Below are positions 9,544-18,975 of a stretch of DNA of 38,647 bases, piece by piece. Source of the stretch: Candidatus Moranbacteria bacterium GW2011_GWF2_35_54 (GTDB lineage Bacteria; Patescibacteriota; Minisyncoccia; Moranbacterales; UBA9337); the NCBI GenBank assembly GCA_000990945.1, contig LBQR01000004.1, positions 1-38,647 of the forward strand, in the 5' to 3' direction. The position numbers were made by a program, and so were the translations under genes. The notes under the pieces are model-generated. The model was given only the letters and a program-made list of their open reading frames with translations, ran no database searches and was not told the DNA's origin. The stretch's first letter is position 1; every line of letters starts with the position of its first letter.

Positions 9544-10743
9544 TTATGAACTACACTTTATAATAGGATCGAATTTTTTGGAAAAATCACCCACGCAGAT
9601 TCCCTTGCCACAATTTGTAACAGTATTTCCGCAGATTGTTTGCGGAGAACGCATAACTTTTACACCGCCATTTTTATTGTCATAAATATTATTAGCTTTT
9701 TCATCGCCACCTAACCGCACTCCCGCGCCCAAACAGCCGAAGATTTGATTGTTACGAAAAATATTTCCATTGCCACGCGCATCCAAGCCGGCCGATTCAG
9801 TATCTTTCTGTCCGGTACATTTATTTCTTTCCACAATATTTCCCGAAGAAGATTCTTTGATATCGACACATTCATTGCCTTGCGTATCAATCACATTATC
9901 ATGAATCCAGTTCTCGTTAGATTGATCCGGATCAGTGGTTGGATTTTTTCCATCCTTTAATTGTTCGGGAGCCGTTCCGATATAAATCCCTTCGCCGTTT
10001 TTTCCGCCACCATCAAATTTAAAATCAACCACTCCACAATTAGTGATTACATTATTAACAATTTCGTTTTTGGTCGCAAAATAACGCAAACGGATGCATT
10101 CTCCGCCCGCATTTTTAATATTCATATTTTTAATTTTAAATCCAGTTACGCCATCTTTTTTTTCTTTCCCAAGCGCATAGATTAATTTATCTCGATAGCT
10201 CTCCACTTTTTTGGCTGAGTCAAAAAAACCATCAACAGTAAACCCGTCCAAAACAATATGATCATGATTAATTTCGATTACTCGTCCTTTTCCTCCGCCC
10301 TTCACAATAGACTCCGCTGTCCCCTTGATTATAATGGGAGCATCGATATTGCCATTGCGTTTGGAAACAAAGTCTTGCAGATATGTTCCTTTGGTTAGAT
10401 TTATTGTCTCGCCTGACTGAGCCAGATCAATAGCTTTTTGTATCGATTTAAAAGCTTTGACTTCAGACAACCCATCGGCGCTATCGCTACCAGATGGACT
10501 GACATAATAATTTACTGCCACGACATCGGGAGTGGCATCTGTTGCCTCTTTTCTGACACTCTCTTCGGAAATAGCTTGATATTCCAGAGGCTTATCCTCC
10601 ACTACAGTCATCTCTCCGAATGCAGGCTCTCCACTAACAGCTTGCACTGGCGTATTGTTTTTTGCTGAGAAAAAATAATACAATAAAAAAAATAACCCAA
10701 TAATAAAAAGAGTTATCGAAACAAAACCAAATAATTTTTTCAT
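9544..10743 (-). CDS. Membrane-anchored right-handed parallel beta-helix protein (pectate-lyase-like/DUF1565-like)
   Basis: TM anchor; YYVSPSGSDSADGLSEVKAFKSIQKAIDLAQSGETINLTKGTY motif typical of beta-helix lyases; N-rich coil repeats. Confidence 0.75.
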   Translation of the reverse strand: MKKLFGFVSITLFIIGLFFLLYYFFSAKNNTPVQAVSGEPAFGEMTVVEDKPLEYQAISEESVRKEATDATPDVVAVNYYVSPSGSDSADGLSEVKAFKSIQKAIDLAQSGETINLTKGTYLQDFVSKRNGNIDAPIIIKGTAESIVKGGGKGRVIEINHDHIVLDGFTVDGFFDSAKKVESYRDKLIYALGKEKKDGVTGFKIKNMNIKNAGGECIRLRYFATKNEIVNNVITNCGVVDFKFDGGGKNGEGIYIGTAPEQLKDGKNPTTDPDQSNENWIHDNVIDTQGNECVDIKESSSGNIVERNKCTGQKDTESAGLDARGNGNIFRNNQIFGCLGAGVRLGGDEKANNIYDNKNGGVKVMRSPQTICGNTVTNCGKGICVGDFSKKFDPIIKCSS

Positions 10744-10904
10744 ATTTATTTAGCGGAGAAATATTTAATTTTCTTGCGCGATCTCCTTATTTCGAGCAAG
10801 GTGATAGTAATTATACGCTACAAATAGAAATGCGTCAATTAAAAAAATCTTTAACCACAACGATGGTCCCAGCTTTATTCTATGCAGTCAAACTTGACTG
10901 CTTT

Positions 10905-11693
10905 TTATCTTTTCTTTTTTTCTGCGCCAATTGCCAAACAGCTCTGGGCAAAACCCGCGACTAGTTCTTCGGCGAGAATTTCCGAAAAATCATCTCGGCC
11001 TTCTATGAGTCCTCGCTCAAAAACTTTCATGGTCATCAAGGCGGAAAAGTTATGGCCATTGAGATTGCCAGCAACGAATTTTCTGACAAATTTTTCATAG
11101 AAATCTTGTTTTCTTTTATTTGCCGATAGAAAGTCAAGAAATTTTCTGAGGAAGGCATCACCTTCTGCATTTCTTTCTCTGCTTAGGCCGCCCAAAAAAG
11201 CAAGTTGCTTTACAACCTCATTGACGTCTAGGCCAATAATTTCTCCCCCCAAATCGACACTCTGTCCAAAGGGAATAAAGGCACTGTCGGAAACTACTTT
11301 CAGATTTGCACCCATCGCAAATATAGGCACTCCAAAGCCGGGTAGTGTATTATTATTTCTGAACGTTTTCAGCGCTACCCAATACATTCTCTCAGCATGA
11401 TTTTCTGCAATACCGAGATGTTTCTTTCTGTCCAGACTGATAATGTCCATCATAACAATTTCGCCAAAGTTATGAAATCTCAGGCTAAGAACATATGGTT
11501 GCTTCTCTTTGGATTGATTACCATTTTCGATAAAAATACGGACAAAAATTGGGATTGTGCTACCAAAATTTTTTTCTCCGCCAGAAATTGCAAAACATCT
11601 GCTGATATTTTCACCTCTTACATTCTGATAGGCTTCTTGAAAAGATTTTTCAAGAAAAGTATGCCTTAACTCCTCGCCACTGATAATTCTCAT
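10905..11693 (-). CDS. Hypothetical protein
   Basis: 262-aa ORF; no recognised motif. Confidence 0.55.
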   Translation of the reverse strand: MRIISGEELRHTFLEKSFQEAYQNVRGENISRCFAISGGEKNFGSTIPIFVRIFIENGNQSKEKQPYVLSLRFHNFGEIVMMDIISLDRKKHLGIAENHAERMYWVALKTFRNNNTLPGFGVPIFAMGANLKVVSDSAFIPFGQSVDLGGEIIGLDVNEVVKQLAFLGGLSRERNAEGDAFLRKFLDFLSANKRKQDFYEKFVRKFVAGNLNGHNFSALMTMKVFERGLIEGRDDFSEILAEELVAGFAQSCLAIGAEKKKR

Positions 11694-11807
11694 AATCTCC
11701 CTTTCTTATTCTCTTTTGTTTTTTGATAAAACAGAACAATTTTGTTCTGCGGACTAAAAACTAGCTTAATACATTCCGATTGATGTGTCAATCCGTCGTC
11801 TCTTGAG

Positions 11808-11862
11808 TTCAAGAAATAGTTGCAACACTTTGATTAAATTAAATAAAATCAAAATATATATT
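11808..11862. repeat. Dispersed repeat copy 1
   Basis: ttcaagaaatagttgcaacactttgattaaattaaataaaatcaaaatatat; matches 12682-12746 and 25142-25200. Confidence 0.75.
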
Positions 11863-11903
11863 TCGCAAGAACGGTCCTTGCATTTATTTTTTTCTTTTTA
11901 TTT

Positions 11904-12554
11904 TTAGACTTTCTCCGTCTCAAATATTTTAGCTCCCCGAAACACAAGCCACATTATAAATACCATTTCTCCTAAAGTTAGGATATCAAATATTGGCATT
12001 ATTTTTTCGGGGTTAGACATTAGCAACTGAACGAATGATCCAAATAAATATCCAATTCCTCCTATCACTACAGCTGGTCCAATAAGCTTTGGGAAATAGC
12101 CTGATTGTCTAATTAAATTTCCAAGCGGAAATAGCCAAAGTCCCCAAAATATTGAAGCGATAATAATACCTTGCTCGTTTAGATTTATGAAAAGCATCAT
12201 AAGAGCATTGTCACTCCCGGCAAGATTGAGTGCTGCAAGTTGTCCGAGTGTACTAACCATAGCAATAGGTACTGATATTAGAGCAAAAATAAGCATGTTT
12301 AAAGTGCATGTTTTACTAACTGACCTAAATAAATGATAGAGCAAAATAACTGTAAAGATAAAGAGTAATTGAGCAAACAAATTGCCAACAATACCAAGCT
12401 TAAAAAGCAGTTCATTGCCTAAAATATTATTTGCAGTCTGAACTGCATCCTCAGCAATAAGCCTAGATGGAACATACACGAGACTAAACATTCCCACCAC
12501 CATCCAAATAGGATAAAGAATCCGCAAACCCTTTAATGCTTCTTTTTGTGTCAT
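11904..12554 (-). CDS. DUF4386-like integral membrane protein
   Basis: Six-TM-like hydrophobic pattern; start MTQKEALKGLRILYPIWMVVGMFSLVYVPSRLI and GNLFAQLLFIF typical of DUF4386. Confidence 0.65.
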   Translation of the reverse strand: MTQKEALKGLRILYPIWMVVGMFSLVYVPSRLIAEDAVQTANNILGNELLFKLGIVGNLFAQLLFIFTVILLYHLFRSVSKTCTLNMLIFALISVPIAMVSTLGQLAALNLAGSDNALMMLFINLNEQGIIIASIFWGLWLFPLGNLIRQSGYFPKLIGPAVVIGGIGYLFGSFVQLLMSNPEKIMPIFDILTLGEMVFIMWLVFRGAKIFETEKV

Positions 12555-12681
12555 ATGATTATATTTTAATTATTTTTTTGACATTCTCCTCGCATCCATA
12601 CTATTTTTTAATAATAAATTTATTTTATTTAATTTTATCATAAAACATTCCAATACGTAAACTACGTTGTACAATTCTGCT

Positions 12682-12746
12682 TTCAAGAAATAATTACAAT
12701 ACCGCCTTAATTAAACTAGCTAAAATCAAAGTGTATGAAAAAATTA
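12682..12746. repeat. Dispersed repeat copy 2
   Basis: ttcaagaaataattacaataccgccttaattaaactagctaaaatcaaagtgtatgaaaaaatt. Confidence 0.7.
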
Positions 12747-12860
12747 CCACGAAGAATTACTTCGTCATCTCGTAATTCACGCAAAATTCGCATAATGTCT
12801 AAGCGACGCTGCGAGACAAAAAACTGCCTTTAGCTGAACTGTACTTTTATAATTTTCGTC

Positions 12861-13055
12861 TTATTTATTATCCGTATTGATTCCAAAAAGCTTATACCCC
12901 AAACAAAATCCTGTCATTGCAGTAAAAAGCATAACAACCGCCAAAACATATGCGACCACACTCAATACGCCAGTAAAAATATAAGCCCCTAAGATAAAAA
13001 ATATAACTGCCAGAACTACTCTAATTATGCGATCTAGACCACTTTCGTTTTTCAT
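12861..13055 (-). CDS. DUF2892 (YgaP-TM-like) inner membrane protein
   Basis: 64 aa; MKNESGLDRIIRVVLAVIFFILGAYIF...GFCLGYKLFGI. Confidence 0.8.
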   Translation of the reverse strand: MKNESGLDRIIRVVLAVIFFILGAYIFTGVLSVVAYVLAVVMLFTAMTGFCLGYKLFGINTDNK

Positions 13056-13073
13056 ATGATTATTAATAAAAAA

Positions 13074-13337
13074 TTAACTTATTTTAAATAATGTTTTTAG
13101 GTACGACTCATCGATAGTCTTCTTTCCTTGCTGTTTACACGCAAGGTCATTTTTCAACAGCTCCACACCCAGATTAGAAATAGCCGATCTAATGGCCGAT
13201 ACTTGCATGATAATATCAACGCATTTCTTTTCTTCTTTAATCATGCGATGAATACCCCTTAGCTGTCCTTCAATACGAACAATTCTATTGGATAGTTGTT
13301 CTCGTAATTCTTTTTCCGTTTTTTTTGCTTTTGCCAT
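13074..13337 (-). CDS. CsoR/RcnR/CstR-family (DUF156) transcriptional repressor
   Basis: NRIVRIEGQLRGIHRMIKEEKKCVDIIMQVSAIRSAISNLGVELLKNDLAC is diagnostic of the family. Confidence 0.9.
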   Translation of the reverse strand: MAKAKKTEKELREQLSNRIVRIEGQLRGIHRMIKEEKKCVDIIMQVSAIRSAISNLGVELLKNDLACKQQGKKTIDESYLKTLFKIS

Positions 13338-13382
13338 AAAATTAAATCTTTATGATTTTATTATACACCATAATGTAAAAAT

Positions 13383-14273
13383 TTAGCCACGAATTAAATA
13401 CACTTTTACAAAGTTTTTTTTAAGCTCTCCTGCCATTGTTGGCAATTGATCTGACTTTCCATCCTTGGCAAGCTGTAAAATTTCATCCAAATTTTTGCGA
13501 ATTACTTGAATCTCAACGTCATTGGCCTCTTGTTCAACTGCTAATAATTTATTGTTGGCTTCATCATATGTTGCGATTACTTTTGCCGCATCTTTTGCAT
13601 TTGCCCCATCGAGAACTTTTTCCATTGAATCATGAAAATCCACCAATGTTATTGCAAGCATAGAAAAACCATTGCGCTTCAAGATGTCCTGGGTAATTGG
13701 ACGCACTTTTTCAAATTCTAAGTGCATCGCTTTTAAATCCCCATTATACACACCATCCTTTGCGCCCAGAATAATTTCCTCAATCTTTTTTAAATCAGCA
13801 TCAAATGACACGTCCCCTCGCAAAGAATAAGGGTGGTATACTAAATATTTGTTTTCAAAAATTGCGTATGAAACAACTAGTTTATCGTAATTTTCTTTAG
13901 ACTCCATTCTCTTCCCTTGTCCAGTCTCAAAAAGTGTCTGCTTGTAATCCTTGTTCATTGCATTAAAATCCTCCACAAATATTTTCTTGGTTAAAAAAAC
14001 ACTTCCATATGCTCCCGCAGAAAGTAAAATAAACGTGTAAACAAAAAGAAATAAAAATTTTCCTTTGGTTATTTTTTTAACCGAATATAACGACTCTTTA
14101 CCAATCAAGACGTACAGCGGACAAAATCCAATTATCGCAAACACACCAATAGCCATAGCCCCGATAAGAAGCCCGACTTGCCAAATTCCACTTACCCAAA
14201 AAAACGCACCTAGAAACAAGATCGCTGAAATGGCTATTTGAATACTCCTTTCAATGATTCCTTCGTTTTTCAT
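13383..14273 (-). CDS. DUF2892-like membrane domain fused to a C-terminal helical (probably extracytoplasmic) domain
   Basis: N-term MKNEGIIERSIQIAISAILFLGAFFWVSG...GFCPLYVLIG parallels the 64-aa DUF2892 protein; second TM; about 190-aa charged helical tail. Confidence 0.65.
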   Translation of the reverse strand: MKNEGIIERSIQIAISAILFLGAFFWVSGIWQVGLLIGAMAIGVFAIIGFCPLYVLIGKESLYSVKKITKGKFLFLFVYTFILLSAGAYGSVFLTKKIFVEDFNAMNKDYKQTLFETGQGKRMESKENYDKLVVSYAIFENKYLVYHPYSLRGDVSFDADLKKIEEIILGAKDGVYNGDLKAMHLEFEKVRPITQDILKRNGFSMLAITLVDFHDSMEKVLDGANAKDAAKVIATYDEANNKLLAVEQEANDVEIQVIRKNLDEILQLAKDGKSDQLPTMAGELKKNFVKVYLIRG

Positions 14274-14365
14274 ATGTTTGTCTTAAATATATTAATTAAT
14301 TACTAAATATAATAGGTTAAACTTAATATTGCTTTTGCTCAAATAAAATCTATTCTCCTACATAC

Positions 14366-14400
14366 TTGACAGTATATACCCCCCTGGGGTATTATGTCAA
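14366..14400. promoter_or_regulatory. Overlapping divergent promoter pair with central CsoR-type operator
   Basis: Plus: TTGACA(14366-71)-N18-TATTAT(14390-95). Minus: TTGACA(14400-395)-N18-TATACT(14376-371). Operator ATACCCC-CCT-GGGGTAT (14376-14392) lies in the shared spacer. Confidence 0.85.
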
Positions 14401-14458
14401 ATACATAGTCTCGAAAGATTTTTTATTTACAATTAATTAATAACCCATTTAAAAAAAT

Positions 14459-15574
14459 ATGCAAAAGTTTTTCATTAAACAGCGTTACTCCATATTTGGA
14501 GTAATTACCATAGTTATTCTAGTCACATTTTTATTCTCAAAGATGAATAGTAACAGCGCTAACAAAAATATTCCAACAGTTCAAGTGGTAAAAATTATTA
14601 CAGCGCATGCGGCTGACAAAAGTATACCATTAGAAATTTCCGGATTTGTTCGCGGAGAAAATAGGGCTGATATTTCCCCAGCAAGTAGCGGGAGAATTTT
14701 ACATATATTCAAGCATGAAGGAGAAACAGTAAAAAAAGGCACTGTCCTTGCAACAATCGATGCAAATGTTTCTAACGCTCAAATTGCAGCAGCGTCAGCA
14801 AATGTTGATGCATTAGCTAAAACATTAGTTGATAGCAAAAAATATTATGACCAACTTGTCGATCAAGCTAAAAGTGACTCTGGCTCAAACAATGAGGCAA
14901 CGAAGAGTGCTAAGCGTGGCCGTGATCTCCAAATTCAAGCAGCTAAAGATCAGCTAATTGCAGCTCAAGGAGCGTTGGGTGTCGCCCAGGCTAATAAAGA
15001 TAATTCAACCCTCGTTGCTCCATTTTCGGGAACAATAACAACCATTTATGGACATGAAGGCGGATTTGCAAACTTTTCTATGCCACTTGTCAGTATCAGT
15101 ACTCAAAATAGCAAGGAGCTGGAAACTTATGTTTCAGCCACCAATGGACAGAGTGTTACCGTTGGAGCAATTGCAACATTACAAACCTCAAGTGGACAAC
15201 CTGTCTCTGGTGTAGTAACTACCGTTTCAGCTGGCAGTGATACACAAAGTCTAAAGACACTCCTACGCATACACATAGACGATACTTCTGATACTATTTA
15301 CTTGGGGGATTTTTTGCATGGGCAGATTTTAATTCCAAGCACCAAAGAGGCAGTTTCGATTCCAAGAAACGCAGTCGTTTCTCGCGGAGGAGATCAAATT
15401 GTTTTTACTCTAGATGATAATAATATTGCCAAAGAACAATCAATAAAAATAAGCTCTGAACATAATGGTCTAATTGATGTGACTCAAGGTTTAGAAATAA
15501 ATCAAAAAATCGTAACAGAGGGTCAACAATATTTAATCAATGGATCAGTCACAAAACCTTATGAATCAAATTAA
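14459..15574 (+). CDS. RND efflux periplasmic adaptor (HlyD/MFP family)
   Basis: N-term TM; lipoyl-like GRILHIFKHEGETVKKGTVLATID; LVAPFSGTITTIYGHEGGF. Confidence 0.9.
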   Translation: MQKFFIKQRYSIFGVITIVILVTFLFSKMNSNSANKNIPTVQVVKIITAHAADKSIPLEISGFVRGENRADISPASSGRILHIFKHEGETVKKGTVLATIDANVSNAQIAAASANVDALAKTLVDSKKYYDQLVDQAKSDSGSNNEATKSAKRGRDLQIQAAKDQLIAAQGALGVAQANKDNSTLVAPFSGTITTIYGHEGGFANFSMPLVSISTQNSKELETYVSATNGQSVTVGAIATLQTSSGQPVSGVVTTVSAGSDTQSLKTLLRIHIDDTSDTIYLGDFLHGQILIPSTKEAVSIPRNAVVSRGGDQIVFTLDDNNIAKEQSIKISSEHNGLIDVTQGLEINQKIVTEGQQYLINGSVTKPYESN

Positions 15575-18500
15575 TATGTCAAACCAAGAGCATCCAAAAA
15601 AATTAAGCTTAGCTGGACGCATGGCTAGTCTTTTTGTAAAAAATAAAGAGCTAAATATTTTAGTTATGCTTTTTATCGTAGCTTGGGGCATCGGTAGTTT
15701 CATCTTGATGCCAAAAAACTACAATCCTGATATTGTTGCGCCAGCTTTTACTATCACGACTGCTTTTCCTGGAGCGACTGCTCAGCAAGTTCAAGAGCTT
15801 GTTACTCGTCCTATGGAAGATGCGATAAGTGAGCTTCCTGATATCGATCAACTTATTTCTCATTCATTTGATGGGGGCCAAAGCGTTGTGATGGTGCAAT
15901 TTAAAGTTGGCACTCCCGCTGAAAATGCAAAAATTTCACTCTCTCAAAAATTTAAGGATAACATGTTTCAAAAACCAATTGGTGCCAGCGATCCATCTAT
16001 GATAACGTTGGATCCTGATGATGTTCCAATAATTTCCATAGCACTGACATCCGACACTCGCTCTCCACAAGCCTTACGAAATTTAGCTTTCGACTTAGCT
16101 GATGAACTAAAATTAGTAACTGGTACCTCAAAAGTAGCTGTAGTTGGCGGGCTTAGCAATAATCTACAAATAGAATTAAATGCCGAAAAATTGTCCGCCT
16201 ATCATTTAGCTGTTTCAGATGTAATTAACACACTCAATACTTCCAACGGCATATATACAGCCGAACCCTTAAAAAATAATAACGATACAGAAACATTGAG
16301 AGTTAACGGCAGCATAGCATCGACCGAAGATGCTGCGCATATCGTCCTAATCCCAAGTCAGGATAAACCCATCGCCCTTGGCGATGTGGCAATAATTACG
16401 CAGGGACCTGGGGAGATAACTAAAAATGTACACTTCACAGAAAAAAATTCTGACCCAAAAAATGCAGCCTACGTTACGATTGCAAAAATCAAAGGTGCCA
16501 ATATAAGTTCGGTTACAAATGCTGTTCGAGAAAAACTTGCCACTGCAAAAAAACAAGGTCAATTTTCATCAGTCAATTTTTCAGTCTTGAGAGATGATGG
16601 CGAAACTGCCCATGATGAAATATTTACTCTCACCAAACATCTTATTTTATCAATCGTTATTGTGGTAATCATTTTAATGGCATTTTTAGGAATTAGAAAC
16701 TCCTTAATTGTGGCTATTTCTATTCCACTTACCCTTTTGACTTCTTTTGGAATTGGGCTCCTGGCTGGTCAAACTGTAAATCGCATTACGCTTTTTGCAC
16801 TCATTTTGGCCTTAGGACTTCTCGTTGATGATGCCATTGTGATTATTGAAAATGTGCACAGAACAATAAAAAATAATCCTGGCGGTCGCAAATCAACTCT
16901 AATTATCCAAGCAGTTGATGAGGTTGGCGTGGGAGTATTTATGTCCACAATTACAATACTCCTCGCTTTTATTCCTATGGCATTTGTAAGTGGCATGATG
17001 GGTCCATATATGAGCCCTATTCCATTTTTCGTATCTGTAACTCTTTTGGTTTCATTGTTTTTTGCCTTCACTATCAATCCAGCGCTTACTGGAATGTTTT
17101 CTTCGCACAAGGCTGAGGAAAAAGAAAATGTGTTTGTGAAATCAATTCATAAAATTGAAAATCACTATGCCACATTAATTGGTAATCTCGCAAAAAATAA
17201 GCGTAAAAAAAATATCGTATTAATCTCAGCTGGAGTTTTGCTTTTTCTCTCTTTGCTTTTGCCCCTATTTAAAATAGTACAATTCCGTATGTTACCGAAA
17301 GCCAACAAAGAACAATTTTACATTTATTTAAATATGCCAAATGGAACCACTTACACCAAAACAAATGAAGTATCCACTGAGTTGGAAAAAGCATCGCTTA
17401 ATTCAAAAGAAGTTACAAGTGTTGAGAGCTTTATCGGTACAGCACCCATATCTGATTTTAATGGACTCTTCAAAGGAAGTTTTATGCGCTCTCAGGAGAA
17501 TCAAGCAACCTTAAAAATAAATCTTACACCCCACACCCAACGTAGCGAAACATCAGAGCAAATCGCTCTGCGCCTACGTGACACTTTAAACCAAGAAGTT
17601 CTCACTCATGTTGGTGATGCAAAAATAATAGTTGTTGAAGACCCGCCAGGGCCACCAGTGCGCTCAACTTTTTTCCTAAAAGTCCAGGGTAATGATCAGC
17701 AGCTCTTGGACTCTACTGCCAAAGATTTAGCACAAATATCTAGTAGCATCGCTGGCATTGTCGATTTAAATACATCTTCATCTCAACGATCCATTGAAAA
17801 ACAATATAAAGTTGATATTGAAAAAGCTGGTCGAATTGGGGTTGCACCAGCGGTAATTATTGAAACTCTTCACGCGGCGCTATCAGGCATAAATGTTGCG
17901 CGCTATCAAACAACTCTGGCTAATACTGATCGTCAAGCTGAACAACAATTCGTAATTTTGCGCATGAAGCAGTCTGATCGGACCGATATTAATGACCTTT
18001 CTCATATCACTGTAAAAAGTACTCTTGGCGCCACTGTGCCCATATCGGAGTTATTAATTGAGGAACCTCTTGCCGCCCAAAGTGAACTTGCCACAGACGC
18101 GAGACAACAAGTTATATATGTTAGCGGAGAAATGGGAGCCAGAAGTGTTATGTATGCTGTCTTTGACCTCTTTCCTAAACTCTTTGGATATCATCTCAAT
18201 GATGGCACTGGACACATAACATCATGGTCGCCACTAGGAGTAACTTACACAAATGCAGTTGGTCAAAGTGTAGATGTTCGCATTGATGGAGAGTGGAAAC
18301 TTACACTTGAAATTTTTCGTGATCTTGGCACAGCTATGGCAGTAGCATTACTACTTATATATTTTGTATTGGTTATTCAAATTCGTTCTGTTGTGGTGCC
18401 TCTTCTTATTATGGCAACTATTCCACTAGCATTGATTGGGGTGCTTGTTGGATTTGCAGTCCTGGGCGCAACTAAAGGTACATATTTCAATGCCACATCC

Positions 18501-18809
18501 ATGATTGGAGTTATTGCGTTGTCTGGTATCGTAGTGAAAAACGCTATCATATATCTGGCTTATCTTGATGAGCTTAAAGAGCGTAAGTTGCCACTTACTG
18601 ATGCTTTAATGGAAGCAGGACGTGTCAGATTACTTCCGATTCTTCTAACATCCCTTACTGCAATCTTGGGATCACTCACTATTATTGCCGACCCAGTTTG
18701 GGAAGGTTTGGCTTGGGCAATTATCTTTGGGCTTTCAGTTTCAACTATTCTAACGCTTATTATATTCCCCCTATTATATCAAACATTTGAAGGAAAAAAG
18801 TGGGATTAA
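15540..18809 (+). CDS. RND efflux permease (AcrB/MMPL-type, HAE-like)
   Basis: 1089 aa; FPGATAQQVQELVTRPMEDAISELPDI, LVDDAIVIIENVHR, SMIGVIALSGIVVKNAIIY; overlaps the adaptor ORF by 35 nt. Confidence 0.95.
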   Translation: MDQSQNLMNQINMSNQEHPKKLSLAGRMASLFVKNKELNILVMLFIVAWGIGSFILMPKNYNPDIVAPAFTITTAFPGATAQQVQELVTRPMEDAISELPDIDQLISHSFDGGQSVVMVQFKVGTPAENAKISLSQKFKDNMFQKPIGASDPSMITLDPDDVPIISIALTSDTRSPQALRNLAFDLADELKLVTGTSKVAVVGGLSNNLQIELNAEKLSAYHLAVSDVINTLNTSNGIYTAEPLKNNNDTETLRVNGSIASTEDAAHIVLIPSQDKPIALGDVAIITQGPGEITKNVHFTEKNSDPKNAAYVTIAKIKGANISSVTNAVREKLATAKKQGQFSSVNFSVLRDDGETAHDEIFTLTKHLILSIVIVVIILMAFLGIRNSLIVAISIPLTLLTSFGIGLLAGQTVNRITLFALILALGLLVDDAIVIIENVHRTIKNNPGGRKSTLIIQAVDEVGVGVFMSTITILLAFIPMAFVSGMMGPYMSPIPFFVSVTLLVSLFFAFTINPALTGMFSSHKAEEKENVFVKSIHKIENHYATLIGNLAKNKRKKNIVLISAGVLLFLSLLLPLFKIVQFRMLPKANKEQFYIYLNMPNGTTYTKTNEVSTELEKASLNSKEVTSVESFIGTAPISDFNGLFKGSFMRSQENQATLKINLTPHTQRSETSEQIALRLRDTLNQEVLTHVGDAKIIVVEDPPGPPVRSTFFLKVQGNDQQLLDSTAKDLAQISSSIAGIVDLNTSSSQRSIEKQYKVDIEKAGRIGVAPAVIIETLHAALSGINVARYQTTLANTDRQAEQQFVILRMKQSDRTDINDLSHITVKSTLGATVPISELLIEEPLAAQSELATDARQQVIYVSGEMGARSVMYAVFDLFPKLFGYHLNDGTGHITSWSPLGVTYTNAVGQSVDVRIDGEWKLTLEIFRDLGTAMAVALLLIYFVLVIQIRSVVVPLLIMATIPLALIGVLVGFAVLGATKGTYFNATSMIGVIALSGIVVKNAIIYLAYLDELKERKLPLTDALMEAGRVRLLPILLTSLTAILGSLTIIADPVWEGLAWAIIFGLSVSTILTLIIFPLLYQTFEGKKWD

Positions 18810-18858
18810 ATTTTGAAATAAATTGGTTTAAATTCCAGATTAAGATAATAAAAAAAAT

Positions 18859-18881
18859 TATCCTGGCAAGATAGTCTTTTT
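18859..18881 (+). terminator. Possible terminator of the RND operon
   Basis: TATCCT-ggc-AAGATA hairpin followed by gtcttttt, 50 nt after the RND stop. Confidence 0.4.
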
Positions 18882-18975
18882 AAATTTTAGAATAAATTTG
18901 AATCGCATTTCTATAAAAATAGAAAACCCACCAATAGTGCAGTCTATTGCAGATACTGCTCAAAATGTAGACTAT

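Noticed and set aside
14459-18809. Assignment of the RND pump to a specific copper-export family
   Set aside because: The permease resembles HAE/AcrB-type sequences and no CusA-specific Met ligand pattern could be verified by eye; substrate left open.
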